The translations under genes were made by a program, and so were the position numbers. Shown in pieces: positions 30,411 to 47,639 of a DNA stretch of 64,000 nucleotides. The notes beneath the pieces were generated by a model. It was not told the DNA's origin, ran no database searches, and was given only the letters and a program-made list of their open reading frames with translations. The stretch is from assembly GCF_008831285.2 (NCBI RefSeq), contig NC_045140.1:18040370-18104369 (forward strand). Reading direction: 5' to 3'. Position 1 is the first letter of the stretch. Every line of letters starts with the position of its first letter. The DNA comes from Nymphaea colorata. Taxonomy: Eukaryota; Streptophyta; Magnoliopsida; Nymphaeales; Nymphaeaceae.

Positions 30411-30980
30411 TGTTGGTGTATGGAACTTGATCCATACTGGACACTCATTTATAATAATGTAAGGGCATATATGTCATTTTGTACAAATGCGGGTTGGCCC
30501 TAATCCTTATGTTTTGAGGATGGCTGCCGCTGGTGAGTGTCTGTACTGTGTGTTCATCTAAGAGAGAGAATACAAGAGATCTGTGTGATCGTGGATGTAG
30601 GAGATTATTGCTCCGAACCATGTAAATTGTTGTCTTCTTCCTTGTTGCTTCTAACCCTCTTTTGAGAGTGCGAGAGGAGAGTTTATTGTGTTTTGTTCCT
30701 AACAGATCTCAAGTCATGCAGCTCAACTGTAGAGATGTCAATACCGTCTATCACAATCTGACCACATGATGGGTCAATTATGCGAAAGAGTGTTTGCACA
30801 AGCGTGGATTTCCCACTGCCTGTTCTTCCCACTATGCTCGTCTTTGACCCTCCACGAAAGGTGCATGTGGACGTAGGAGATTATTGCTCCGAACTACGTA
30901 AATCGTTGTTTTCTTCCTTGTTGCTTCTAACCTCCTCTTGAGAGTGCGAGAGGAGAGTTTATTGTGTTTTGTTCCTAACA
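30411..30980 (+). mobile_element. LTR-type element carrying an antisense ABCC fragment
   Basis: Starts TGTTGGTG and ends TTCCTAACA. It is flanked by identical TGTTG (30406-30410 and 30981-30985), and removing it restores the ABCC exon alignment. Structure: full LTR 30411-30704 (294 bp); 165 bp of inverted ABCC NBD2 sequence, 30705-30869; then 30867-30980, a second copy of the last 114 bp of the LTR. There is no primer-binding site, polypurine tract or own coding. Strand is given from the LTR's TG-to-CA reading and could be either. It resembles a miniature LTR (TRIM-like) element that captured host sequence, perhaps by template switching at the 3-base GTG shared at the right junction. Confidence 0.85.
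30705..30869 (-). pseudogene. Captured antisense ABCC NBD2 fragment
   Basis: Reverse complement of exon 7 coding sequence. By my alignment it differs at 4 of 165 positions from 33522-33686 (the host pseudogene) and at 6 from 5498-5662 (gene 1). The fragment covers NBD2 Walker A and the following strand. Two diagnostic bases (CACCTTTCG and GACGGT versions) match the pseudogene rather than gene 1, so the donor was probably the pseudogene or its recent ancestor. Confidence 0.85.
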
Positions 30981-33900
30981 TGTTGTTCAGTCTCCTTGGG
31001 TACAGGGTGGTAAGATTGAATTAGAATATTCTTTTCGGCAAAGAGATGGACAGAGAAAGGTGTGAACAGGTCCTTGATGTTTGTGATTTAAAGAAGGACC
31101 TGGAAATACTGCCCTTTGGAGATCAAACCATCACAGGGGAAAGAGGAATTAACCTGAGTGGTGGGCAGAAACAGAGAGTGCAAATTGCACGGGCTCTATA
31201 CCAGGATGCTGACATTTATTTACTTGATGATCCTTTTACTGCTGTTGTCGCTCACACCGGAAGTCACCTTTTTAAGGTATGTGTTTTTTTTTTTTTTGCG
31301 ACTAATTTCCTGCATTTAATATTTCATCAGTCTAATTATGTGATGCACCTAATCAGGGTACTGATAACGAGATAAAATCTTCAGATTCATGATTGAAATG
31401 TATTTCTCCTTTTCATACTTTATGTTCTTCAATGCTTTGGTCCCTTGTTGGTTCTGAAAGTTCTCATTCCTGAGGGTGTAAGTCATTTATATGAAATGCA
31501 ACACATAAAAGTTGACTTCTTTTGCCACGTGCAAATTACTTCATTTTTGCGGGAATGTTTGCATGGTTTCTTAGGTTCAAAGACTCTGTAACCCATCAAG
31601 TGGAATTTCTACCCAGTGCTGATATTGTTCTGGTGAGTTTTTTGGTGTCTTTGATTATTGTTCTCAAGTTTCTTCTTTTCGTTTCTGGTGGAGTTTCTGG
31701 CCTCTAAATTCGTGGTTATGTCTCATCGTAGGTTATGCGAGATGGGAGGATTACATAATCTGGTCATTATGCTAGCATTCTTAGCTCTGGATCCGACTTC
31801 ATGGAACTGGTTGGTGCACATGAGCATACTCTGTCAGCCCTAAAAGCTGCTGGTGCTGCTCTTGATTCACAACCATCAGATGTCAATGATTTAAACATAG
31901 GTCCTAAGGTGGAAAGCAATGAAAAGGATGAATTTGGATATGATGAGATTAATGATGATAAAGATAAGATAGAACAGCTGGTAGAGGAAAAGTACCAGCT
32001 TGTTCAAGAAGAAGAGAGAGAGGAAGGAAGAGTCGGCCTCTCAGTATACTGGGAATATATTACAGCAACATATGGTGGGGCATTAGTCCCATTGATTCTA
32101 CTTAGTCAAATTGCCTTTAACTCTTTTGAAATAGGAAGCAATTATTGGGTGGCATCAGCCACACCAGTTTCTGATGAGAAGTCATCTCCTGTGGGCGGAA
32201 TTACTTTGATTTTAGTCTACGTTGTGTTGTCGATGGCTAGTGCTATATGTGACCTGATCATGGCCTTGTTAATAGGAACTGTTGGCTTTAAAACTGCAAC
32301 AGTACTCTTCAATAAGCTGCACATGTGCATATTTCGTTCACCAATGTCGTTCTTTGATTCTACTCCAACTGGTCGTATTCTAAACAGGGTAAGTCCATTT
32401 GTTGTTGTCTTCTTGTTGTAGTTCCACTCAGCCAGGAGCATGTTGTATTTACCTTTTTTCTTTTCCTTCAGGTATCAACTGATGAGAGTGAAGTAGACCT
32501 ATCCATTTTAGGGTTGATGGGATCTTGTGCTTTCTATGTTATAGAGCTTCTTGCGAGCATTGCAGTGATTTCACAGATTTCATGGCAAGTTTTTGTTGTT
32601 TTCGTACCAGTTGTTGCTGCCTGCGTGTGGTTGCAGGTAAGGATGCTTCAGTGTTGTGTATACTGTACTAGAAACTTTTTTGGGTGAATATACATAGATT
32701 TGGAAAGGATGCTTTTCCAATTTTTTTCTCTAGATTTTTGTTTCATCAGTTGATTTGGTTGATTTCAATGGCTCATATTGTGGCAGCAATACTACTTGCC
32801 CACTTCTCGTGAACTAGCCCGATTGGAGTTTGAGGCCCCTATGCTGCAGATTTTTTGGAGACTATCTCTGGATCATCTATAATTAGGAGTTTCAATGAAG
32901 AGTCAAGATTCATGAGGACAAACCTCCTGGTGATAGATAACTTTTCTAAGCCAACTTTCATTCTGCTGCTGCAATGGAGTGGCTTTGTTTGCGCTTGGAT
33001 CTTCTGTCGTCTCTCATTTTTGCATTTTCTTTGGTTTTCTTGATCTCATTGCCCATGGGCATAATTGATCCAGGGAACTGCATTCATATCTTGCAAGACC
33101 ACATATTCTCACTGCATCTAACATCTAAGAGATATCATGAAGTATGTATGATCTGCATATTCTCAAAACTGTTCTTTTATTTTTTCTTTCAGGAATTGCA
33201 GGATTGGCCGTGACTTATGGGTTAAACCTGAACATGTTGCAAATATATTTCATATGGTGCTTAAATGTCGATAATAATATGATCTCTGTGGAACGAATTC
33301 TACAGTATCCTCGTATTCCTCCTGAACCTCCTCTTACAATAGAAACTAGCATGCCAAGCAGGGATTGGCCATCTTATGGAGAAATTGATATCAGCAATCT
33401 GCAGGTAGTTATGGCTTTATCACATGTCAAAGTCTGTCTTTGAAAATGGAGTCGGCATTAACATTTGGCATTTGGTGTACGTCCGCTATGCTCCTCATCT
33501 GCCACTGGTTTTAAAAGGTCTCACATGCACCTTTCGTGGAGGGTCAAAGACGGGCATAGTGGGAAGAACAGGCAGTGGGAAATCCACGCTTGTGCAAACA
33601 CTCTTTCGCATTATTGACCCATCATGTGGTCAGATTGTGATAGACGGTATTGACATCTCTACAGTTGGGCTGCATGACCTGAGATCTAGATTAAGCATCA
33701 TCCCTCAAGAACCAACAATGTTTGAGGGAACCATAAGGACCAATCTTGATTCTTTGGAAGAATATACTGATGAAGAAATTTGGGAGGTATCCATGTGTTA
33801 TCCTTTGACAATTGTCGACATCGATTAGTCAAAGTTTTAAGATTACTTTCTTCTATGTCCTTTGTGCATGTTATGTTTCAGGCTTTAGACAAAACACAAA

Positions 33901-34003
33901 TGCCAACTTGGTGAAGTGGTGAGGCAGAAAGACCACAAGCTTGATGCAACAGGTCTGGTTCTTCATTTGTGATATTTTTGTCATAGTTGTATTTTGTGTC
34001 TAA

Positions 34004-34324
<321 letters not shown>

Positions 34325-34485
34325 TAACTACCTTTTGTTTTTTCCCATTAGGTACTGTTGCTGAATATGAATCTCCAGGAAAACTTTTGCAGGATGCCTC
34401 CTCAGCATTTTCAATGCTTGTAAATGAGTACGAGATGAGATCCAGCACTAGTTTTCAGAATTTGGTGGTTAATGATGCTAAGTAG

Positions 34486-35254
34486 TTATTCCAGACGTGA
34501 CAATTTTTTGTCAAGTTAATGCAATTCATGGCAAGGAAGAACCTTCTTACTAAGTTGCATGTGGAGAATAGTTGCTCTATAAGATAAATGAGCTACAAGC
34601 AATACGACGGCATCACTTACATTCTTCAGTGGATAGGATCTTTTTTTGTTGTGTCTACAGATAGGTTCAGATTTTAGATTTTGATTGTTGTTTAATCTCT
34701 AGCATCTGCATCTGTATATGATTTCTTGATTGAGTGTTCCTTAATAAGATGGCGATAATTTACCTTTTCATTTCTTTCTGTGGATGAGATGCCTAAGATG
34801 GAGCAAAGAGAGTAAAAGTAAATGGTTCACAAAGCACCAAAGCATTTTACTCAGTGGGAAAAGAACTTTACAATGCACTGTTAACTGGATTATTGAATTT
34901 TATATATGTGCTTATCTAATTTTTCACGAGTGGACTTATAATGTTTTTTAAAATATTTTTCAGAAGCAACTTACCGATCACCAGTACCGGGATCTAAGAC
35001 AAGAATCATGAAGTTTCATGTTGAGCCTTGTCGACCAAAGAATAATAATTGCAATTCCATGTTTCTCTAAATTTCAAGATTATTGTGATCTGTGATTTCC
35101 AGTCACATCATTCGTGGGAAATCCAAGCTTGTCTGTGCCTACGAAAATGTGCCCTTGATATTATTTTGTTTATTGTGGAGCATCTGAAAGCATGAATGTG
35201 CATTTCAGAAAGCAACTTAGAAATAAAATAAATCTATTGGGAACTCTTGCCCAG
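34486..35254 (+). repeat. Duplicated 3' flank of the ABCC pseudogene
   Basis: Matches 6423-7213 with small indels. The homology stops just after GGGAACTCTTGCCC at about 35252, defining the duplication breakpoint. No coding content. Confidence 0.75.
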
Positions 35255-37341
35255 AAGGATTGCAAGAAACAAATCAAGTTCCCGTCGGGGACATGGTTTG
35301 TGGAAAATCATGAATTCTTTACAAAAGTCCTCTTGGCATTGTAAAAACCCAATGCCCTTCTCTTGGCATAAGCTAGTAAAGGTCCGGCTAATCCAACTTC
35401 TGGTGGGCTTGAGCGCGACGCCTTTAGCATTAGACCAAAACGTACACATGATTTATTTTAGACGGAAGTTTTCAAAAAGCATTAAAGTTGATGATAATTG
35501 ATACAGACCCAATTTTTTATTATTGCTAAAAAATCCATTCATGTCATTTCATGCTTAGCCAAGCATCTCTAGGAGATTTTTTTTTTCTTCAGATTAAGTG
35601 TTAATTCGGTTATAAATCACTACCTTTCCCCTTAAAAATTGATTTAAAATTATATATTTTTGTGAAATACATATAGGTTTATATCGTAACCTTCTAGCCA
35701 TAATAAAGAAAAAAATCCTTCAGCTGACTAATTTAATTGCAAATAAAAATATTTAACTTAAATATAATCTATTATGTACTGAGACCGTTACGTATATTGA
35801 AGAAGCTAATGCAAAGCAATAAATTTAATCTTTTTCATTTGTGCGTGCTTTAATCTTTTTCTCACATTCCATAGCTTTAAGTAAGCCATAACCTAAAGTT
35901 AATTTTGATAAACGGTGCAAAAGTTAAGTACGCTTTTAACAATATCACTAAGTTAGGTGTTTAACCGCATTTTATGAAGAATTTCTCGAAAACAAAAAAA
36001 AATCTCCTCTGAGTTGAACATGATCCTTTTCGAGCAAGGTAGAGACTAACTTGTGTATTCAAGAGATAAGCAGTGTTGTGCTAAGGTGACGTCTCTTCAG
36101 CCTCTTCAAAGCGTCTCTCCTTAACTTTCCAAGGTTTAATCCAAACTCCACACCATTGGCACCAACCAACTCAGTTTAGGGGGGTTCCACTTATTGTCAG
36201 TGCCGTCAGCATTACTTCGTCAGAAGTCATCCACTAACCCTGTTGCAAATTGTGGGGCATAGGATAATTTAGTAAACTTGATCCCCAAGGAAGTAAGGAA
36301 TATTTTGATATTAGAAAATCTTGTTTACGCCCTATTCTTTCAGTTATTTTCAAAAAAATACCTCACTTCTTTGGATTTGAATCTATGCCACCATTTGCTC
36401 CTTTTACCATTTTCCTGCTATTCAAGTTAAAGATTCGGCACGACCCATCAAACATGTACTAACATGACTTGAAGGAAGGAAGGAAGGAGAATTGAAGCTA
36501 TTCCTAGGTTAGTCCATAAGAGAGAAAGGGTATGAAACACTACGCCGGCCTTGTCGGGCAAGTGTAGGCGTTCATACCCTTTCTTCATATAACCAATCCT
36601 TTCTAGGAGGGGAGCATGTTACATATTATAGCCCTTAACAATAGATTATGCGTTAAGTAATGAAAATGTCCAAAATACTCCTGTTAGTTAAATGGAAGAT
36701 CACTCCCCTGGTATAAGCAAAAGTAAGTTCTGAAAAAAAAAACCAACAAAATTATCAAATGCCCCTCTAATGTAACGTATGAGCATGACATCCCACGTTT
36801 GAAGGCAAAACATGAAAAATTGCCCTCCCCAAAAGGAAGGTGATTGTTGTCTCGGAGGAAATTGGAGCGTGGAAAGGGTGACTTTTTAATAAGACCAAAA
36901 GGAAACGCGTGGCTTGAAACTTTTGAGGAAAGAAATGTCTTATGATGCCGACTCATGCACAAGCCGCCGGTTGAAACCTTGAAATTCCACATGCTCCAAC
37001 GACCCGAAACGAAAGCCTGTCACTTTCCCTTTGTCGGCAAGGAGAAAGAGTGGGTAGACCTTTAGCAGAGGTATCTGCCGTTCGATAAAGCCGCCTGCTT
37101 TGACTCCTAAGCACTGGAGTAACCTTCACTACCAGGGCAACTGGTTATTCTGAGCTTGGCTAATGAACTGTGTGGGGGTATTATTACATTTAAATTCTTT
37201 TCTCTTGATCAAGTTGATTATTTAGTTTAGGTAATCTGTATTTTAAAGTAATTAGTTTTGTTTTTCAAATTTTGTTTTGTTTGTGGGGTGGAGGGGAGAT
37301 ATCTCCTCTTGAAGCCTCTTTTCCTTCCTATTCCGACAGCT
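35255..37341. other. Intergenic DNA before ABCC gene 3
   Basis: No gene recognised. A stem-loop with arms AGAAAGGGTATGAA (36523-36536) and its complement (36570-36585) encloses a CACTACGCCGG word, possibly a small CACTA-like relic. A 102-codon minus frame (36992-36684) shows no known motif. GC rises from about 36900 toward the promoter of the next gene. Confidence 0.45.
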
Positions 37342-37347
37342 TATATA
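37342..37347 (+). promoter_or_regulatory. Candidate TATA box of ABCC gene 3
   Basis: TATATA in GCTTATATAGCTG, about 260 bases upstream of the ATG at 37609. A transcription start near 37375 would give a leader of roughly 230 bases. Motif and position only. Confidence 0.45.
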
Positions 37348-37608
37348 GCTGTGGACGGGAATGGTATATTCGGCAACTAAAATGTCGTGTATCCAAGCAT
37401 CCATGCAATAGAACTCACGTCCCGTAAATATGTGCAGCTTTCCAATATCATTTGGTGACGGTTTCTCTTTTTCAGTTGCATGATGCCTGGTTACCGGTTT
37501 TATCGATCTCCCACCAGTCGGCATACCATCAGCTGGGGGACTCGCATGACAGAGACCGCTTCTCGTTTCTCTTGGTTTCTCTCTTAAGATTGCTATTGGA
37601 AGCGTGCC

Positions 37609-43087
<5,479 letters not shown>

Positions 43088-43255
43088 TGCTATGACACTA
43101 TGTTACTGCCAAAGTTTACTGGTCCGTGCAAGCAAGCTAAAATTGTTTATGTTCTAAAACTGCACACTTTCAGATTAATGCAAAAAATATTGTCTGAGGC
43201 TCTTTTTCATAATTTTTTCTATGAATGTGCTTATCATAATTTAACTATTATTGAA

Positions 43256-43261
43256 AATAAA
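43256..43261 (+). terminator. Poly(A) signal of ABCC gene 3
   Basis: Canonical AATAAA about 170 bases after the stop codon, in T-rich sequence. It fits a plant near-upstream polyadenylation element. Confidence 0.55.
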
Positions 43262-46200
43262 GTTACATTTCTCATGTTTGTGTCTTTTGGAGTTTAACCC
43301 TCTGATGGTTGTTGGAGATTGTCCTCGTAGCTCATAATGATAACCTTATGAAACTATTGCTATAAAATCCCAACGAAAGTTGCTTCAAATGAAACGCTGG
43401 GGAAGGAAAGCTAGCTGATATTGTTACAAGAATGTGAGGGCCATTCTAAACTGATTAACAGTTCAGAACCTAGCTTTCACCTTCCACTAATCAAGAGCTC
43501 CCACGAAGAGGCTGGCCAGTCTCCCAAGTTCAATTTGACGATTAGAAATTCACCGATCGCATTCTTGAGTACATCGATGCTAACTTTGGCCCTTTTCAGT
43601 AGAGGTGCAGCCATCATCCAGGCCCGTAGTTTGACAAGGAAGCACAAGCAATGTATAGTTTCAGAAAAAAAAAAGAAAAGGTAGAGCAGCATTTTTTTGG
43701 TAGAATCACTTGATTTTTATGGATTCCAATGATGGTTGCTTAAGATCTTCCTTCTAACCCTTCAGCAACATTTCCTGGTACCTCGCGCATGTTGTCCATT
43801 GTTCATCTTGGGCAAAGCATATCGTGTCCAAATTTCCGCAGTGAGCAATGTCAACATCACTTTTGTATTCCAATAAAACGAGATGAATATTATATGATTC
43901 CTATGTTGTAAAAAAAGGATATCTGGAAAGGGATTGCAACTCTTTTGTTTCTCTGGAAATTTCTTCCATAAGAGCTAGTGGTTTTTGAAAGTTGGCAATC
44001 TCCTGTGTGACCTGGACGAAATTGAGATAATTCATGAAAAGGGAGAATTTCAGTGCAAGTGAACTATTTTTTGATATCCAAGTTGCAGGTGCGTCAGCAC
44101 AGGAAATTCCAAGCATGCGACCACATGCTGGCATACATTCTAGTATGAAGATACACGCAAGCACCAGCTGCTAGGAGTTTTCTGATCGACTCTGAAGCTC
44201 CATTACACAATCCGTTGAACATTACTTGTCAGGTTCTTAATGTAGTGAATACGTATTCTATCGCAATCCTTTTTCATTTTCTCTTTTTACGTATAGATTT
44301 CAACACATTAATCATATGCTAGGAACCAGATTTGAGCTGGTAACGTGAGGATTTCAGTCCTTTGCTTTACCGGCTTTGCTATTGTGACCGTCTATACATC
44401 ATCCTACTGGAGGACATGGATCTATGCCAATTCCTTTAAAGGAATTAAAGAAACATTGCAAGTCCTTATTTCTTTGATGATATACATGGCCTTGAAGGTC
44501 CTTCTTTATCAGTTGGTGCTGGTGCACGTTTCAGAGGAGCAATCTCAACCCTCTATCTATGTCTTCTGTACTAGATCATCAACTTTGCATAACCATTTCA
44601 ACTATTTGGACTGTCTGCATTAATTTGACTTGAATTTGTCTGCACAGCATAATTACAACGGATGCATTATGACTACATGCAAGCACTATTTATGCTTTCA
44701 CGATTTGAGTAACGCTGCATCAGACAAGAGGACCCAATGGAGGTGCTCATAAGGACCACACAGCTAAAGGAATTCATGTTATCACCAAAATAAGATGATA
44801 TTAACTTGCCTGTGACAAGTTAATCATGCCGCCCATTATAAATATACTTGAAGCCTAAGGTAGATTTCATATTTTTTCCCGTAATGTGGCTGGGAAAGTG
44901 AATCGAGCCTTTAGTCCAACCTAAGGTGGGGAAGAAAACCATTCGTGCAACCTAAGGGGGGAAAGAAAACCATTCGCGTTTCTGATTAATAATTTCTCCT
45001 CACCAAAAGCATCTAGGTGCTACAATTTTCTGAGCATCCATGAACTGTTATTTCTCCGTCTAGTTATTGTTTTTAAGTTATGTAGTCGCCTGATACATCG
45101 ATAAATTTCTATTAGAATTTAGAAATACATATATATAAATCGTATTATTCACCATTGGCTATAGACAAATAATATCATCCTCGATGAGTTCGTTTCCAAT
45201 GCAATGTGGTATTCTTTGCAGATGCTTGTGGTTTTTAATGTATATTTCAGAAAGCACTGCCACCAAGAGCTTAAAACGCACTCTGAACGATGCCCTCTTC
45301 AGGAAGAAGTAAACATTTTTTGCTCACTACTCAGCTTTTAAGTTTGTGCGGGGCAGTGACACTGACCAGATTACGCATGGTTTGGATCTCTTTCAAGTTT
45401 TTTTCTGGTGTCTTCTATTTCATTCTTTTCATATGCTCTTTTTCTCCGTCTTCTGTCTCGGCTTCTGGTTCTGCATTTTGCTTCTTTCTGCAGCTTCTTG
45501 TCCCCTTAAGTAAGTGTCAACCATTTTGTCGAATCAGGAGAACAATTAGGCAGTTCCATTCTCAAATATTTCTATCAAGTATGTGCCTGTCAGACATCAG
45601 TTTAATGCCGAAGATAAAAAAGATCTAGACTAGTTGCCCATTTAAGACAGAAAGTAGCACACTTAGTTGAGATAAGGATAGTTAATCTTATCGATATCAC
45701 TTGGCAACAGGTTTAACCATTCTTTGAGTCTATATATCAAATTTTTAACAGATCAAATGTTGTCCTTGTCTAAATTAGATTTTTCAGAGACTATCATCAA
45801 TATACACCCCAAGCAACAGGTGAATCTCCCGTTTGTTAAACAATGAACCAACCCGCTCAAAAACAAGTAAGTAGTGTGCAACATACAGTACATAAAACAG
45901 AAATGCTTCATATAATTTTTAGGTTTCCCTGGAAGGCCGATTAAAGCAAGACCATAAGTTTCTAAACCTGCTACACAATATGGTTGCTTTTAGTTTTCTG
46001 TGAAACTGCTGCATACAAGCTTAAATGTAATGTAGTATGGCAGCATAAGATACATGCTCTAGCGTAAGAATGGCAATCGAGGAAACAAAAAACAGAAATC
46101 ATTACCTTGTGAAGCTGAACCACTTCTTCAAGAAAAGCATTCTTCGAACCAAGCATGAGAAGATAATAGTTTCTATTTGGCTATTCTTCGAACCAAGCAT

Positions 46201-46637
46201 GAGAAGATAAATTTGGCACGATAATTTATTCGATTCAATTGCTTCTGCCAGATGGTGTTTCTTTTTTCTTTTTTTTTTTAAGGTAAAACATCATGCACTG
46301 TATGACACTAGCTAATAGCTCCCGGATGATAAAAGGCATTAGACCTTAAATAATTACTGGGAAAGTATCCAAGCTAACGCAGTTTTTATGGTCCTGGCTT
46401 GATGGACCATTCTGTTTGAAGAGAATAAAACGTGAACAACAGAATAACCAACTAGGACCAGAAAACAATGATATGAAAGAGGACCAAAATATTATACCGT
46501 GCAACAGATTTCTCTTTCTTTCACGCCATCCTAGTATTTAAGCATGTACAAGCAAAAACAAGCGTCTACAATTATTTATCCCTCATAGCTCAAGTTTATA
46601 TGAAATGAATCATCTCTAGCATTAGAGGTTCATTGCC
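43262..46637. other. Intergenic DNA
   Basis: No gene I can support. Two open frames (44164-43901 on minus, 45290-45628 on plus) have no recognisable motif. There is a 31-bp tandem duplication at 44917-44978 (unit begins CAACCTAAGG) and a 27-bp direct repeat at 46139-46165 and 46183-46209 (ATTCTTCGAACCAAGCATGA). A transcribed but non-coding or relic gene cannot be excluded. Confidence 0.45.
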
Positions 46638-47623
46638 TTACAGTAGTTGAAATTCCGGCAGAAGCTTTGGCATTTCTTCCTGCTGAAATGAAACACTAGC
46701 CTGAAAACAACCCTGAAAACAACGCAATTCAGAACTGGACTAGTGTGAAAACCAATCAAACAAAAACGAAAGCTCCTTCAGTTGAAAGATATTGCCTTAT
46801 ATGCATTGATCGATGCCTCAACCAACCCTAAGGCAAACTCTGACACCCGAAGCTCCTTTTCTGCCACTTCCTTGGTGCATTTTGCTTCCTCTAGTGCCCA
46901 GTTATTTGCGTCTAATTCCGCCTGAAGTACTGAAAACCTCATCTTGAGAACAGAAACTCGGCGTTCTGAATCATGAAACGACCCAGAAAAGCTGAATGCA
47001 GGAATCAGCACATTCCTCCAGAATCATCCTAGAAGTCGATTTCAGTAATCAGAAGCGAGATATGGGGAAATCATGAACAAAGAGGCGCGTAAAAGAAGAT
47101 CCAAAGATCCGATTTTTCATGGCGGCAGATAAAGTCTTGATCCACGATCGGAAATCTCTCCAGTCAGAAAAGTAGACAAAGGAGATTCACCAACAGAAAC
47201 AACATCCTGACACGTAGACGGCGACCAACTAGATCACATCCATCGTCCAGAAAAGAGGAGACACTAGAAGGCAAATTAATTCATGAATCCACGAAAATTC
47301 TTGGTTCTTTTGCGTCGGAAGCAAGAAGACGAGCAATTCGTGGAGGAAGATGAACCCGGGAAACAGGATGAAGAGAATTAACTACGGCATTGGCGCGAAT
47401 TTGAAGACGAAGTATCAGACGAAGGGAAATCTTCCTCGCTTACCTCCCTGAGATCTTTGCGAGGCCACATCTCGGACCACCGACAGGAATCGAGCCTTAG
47501 CGTTTTTCTCCGCCCTTCAAGAGTTCCTTCGAGTTTCCCGCGCTTCTTGAGTCTTTGAAATGAGGAGGGGCGGTTTGGCGGTTGAACGTTGGAAGGGGCT
47601 CCACTCTTCTCGGGGCAATTCAA
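46638..47623 (-). CDS. Candidate small coiled-coil protein gene
   Basis: I do not recognise the family. The 3' end is well supported. A last exon 46700-46638 (20 codons ending LLPEFQLL, then TAA) follows a TTGTTTTCAG acceptor. The exon before it ends at 46796 (...NAYK) in matching phase and encodes a helical, charged segment (LQAELDANNWALEEAKCTKE) likely to form a coiled coil. That exon probably starts at 46991 after acceptor GCATTCAG. The junction needs a GC donor (AAG|GCAATA). A GC-rich first exon may run 47623-47444 (MNCPEKSGAPSN..., donor GGGAG|GTAAGC), but its phase does not match the exon at 46991. Either another exon lies between or the start is wrong. GC rise and frames fit a real promoter-proximal exon. 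Total length would be about 150 residues. Confidence 0.45.
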
Positions 47624-47639
47624 AGCGCGGTATTTTGAG

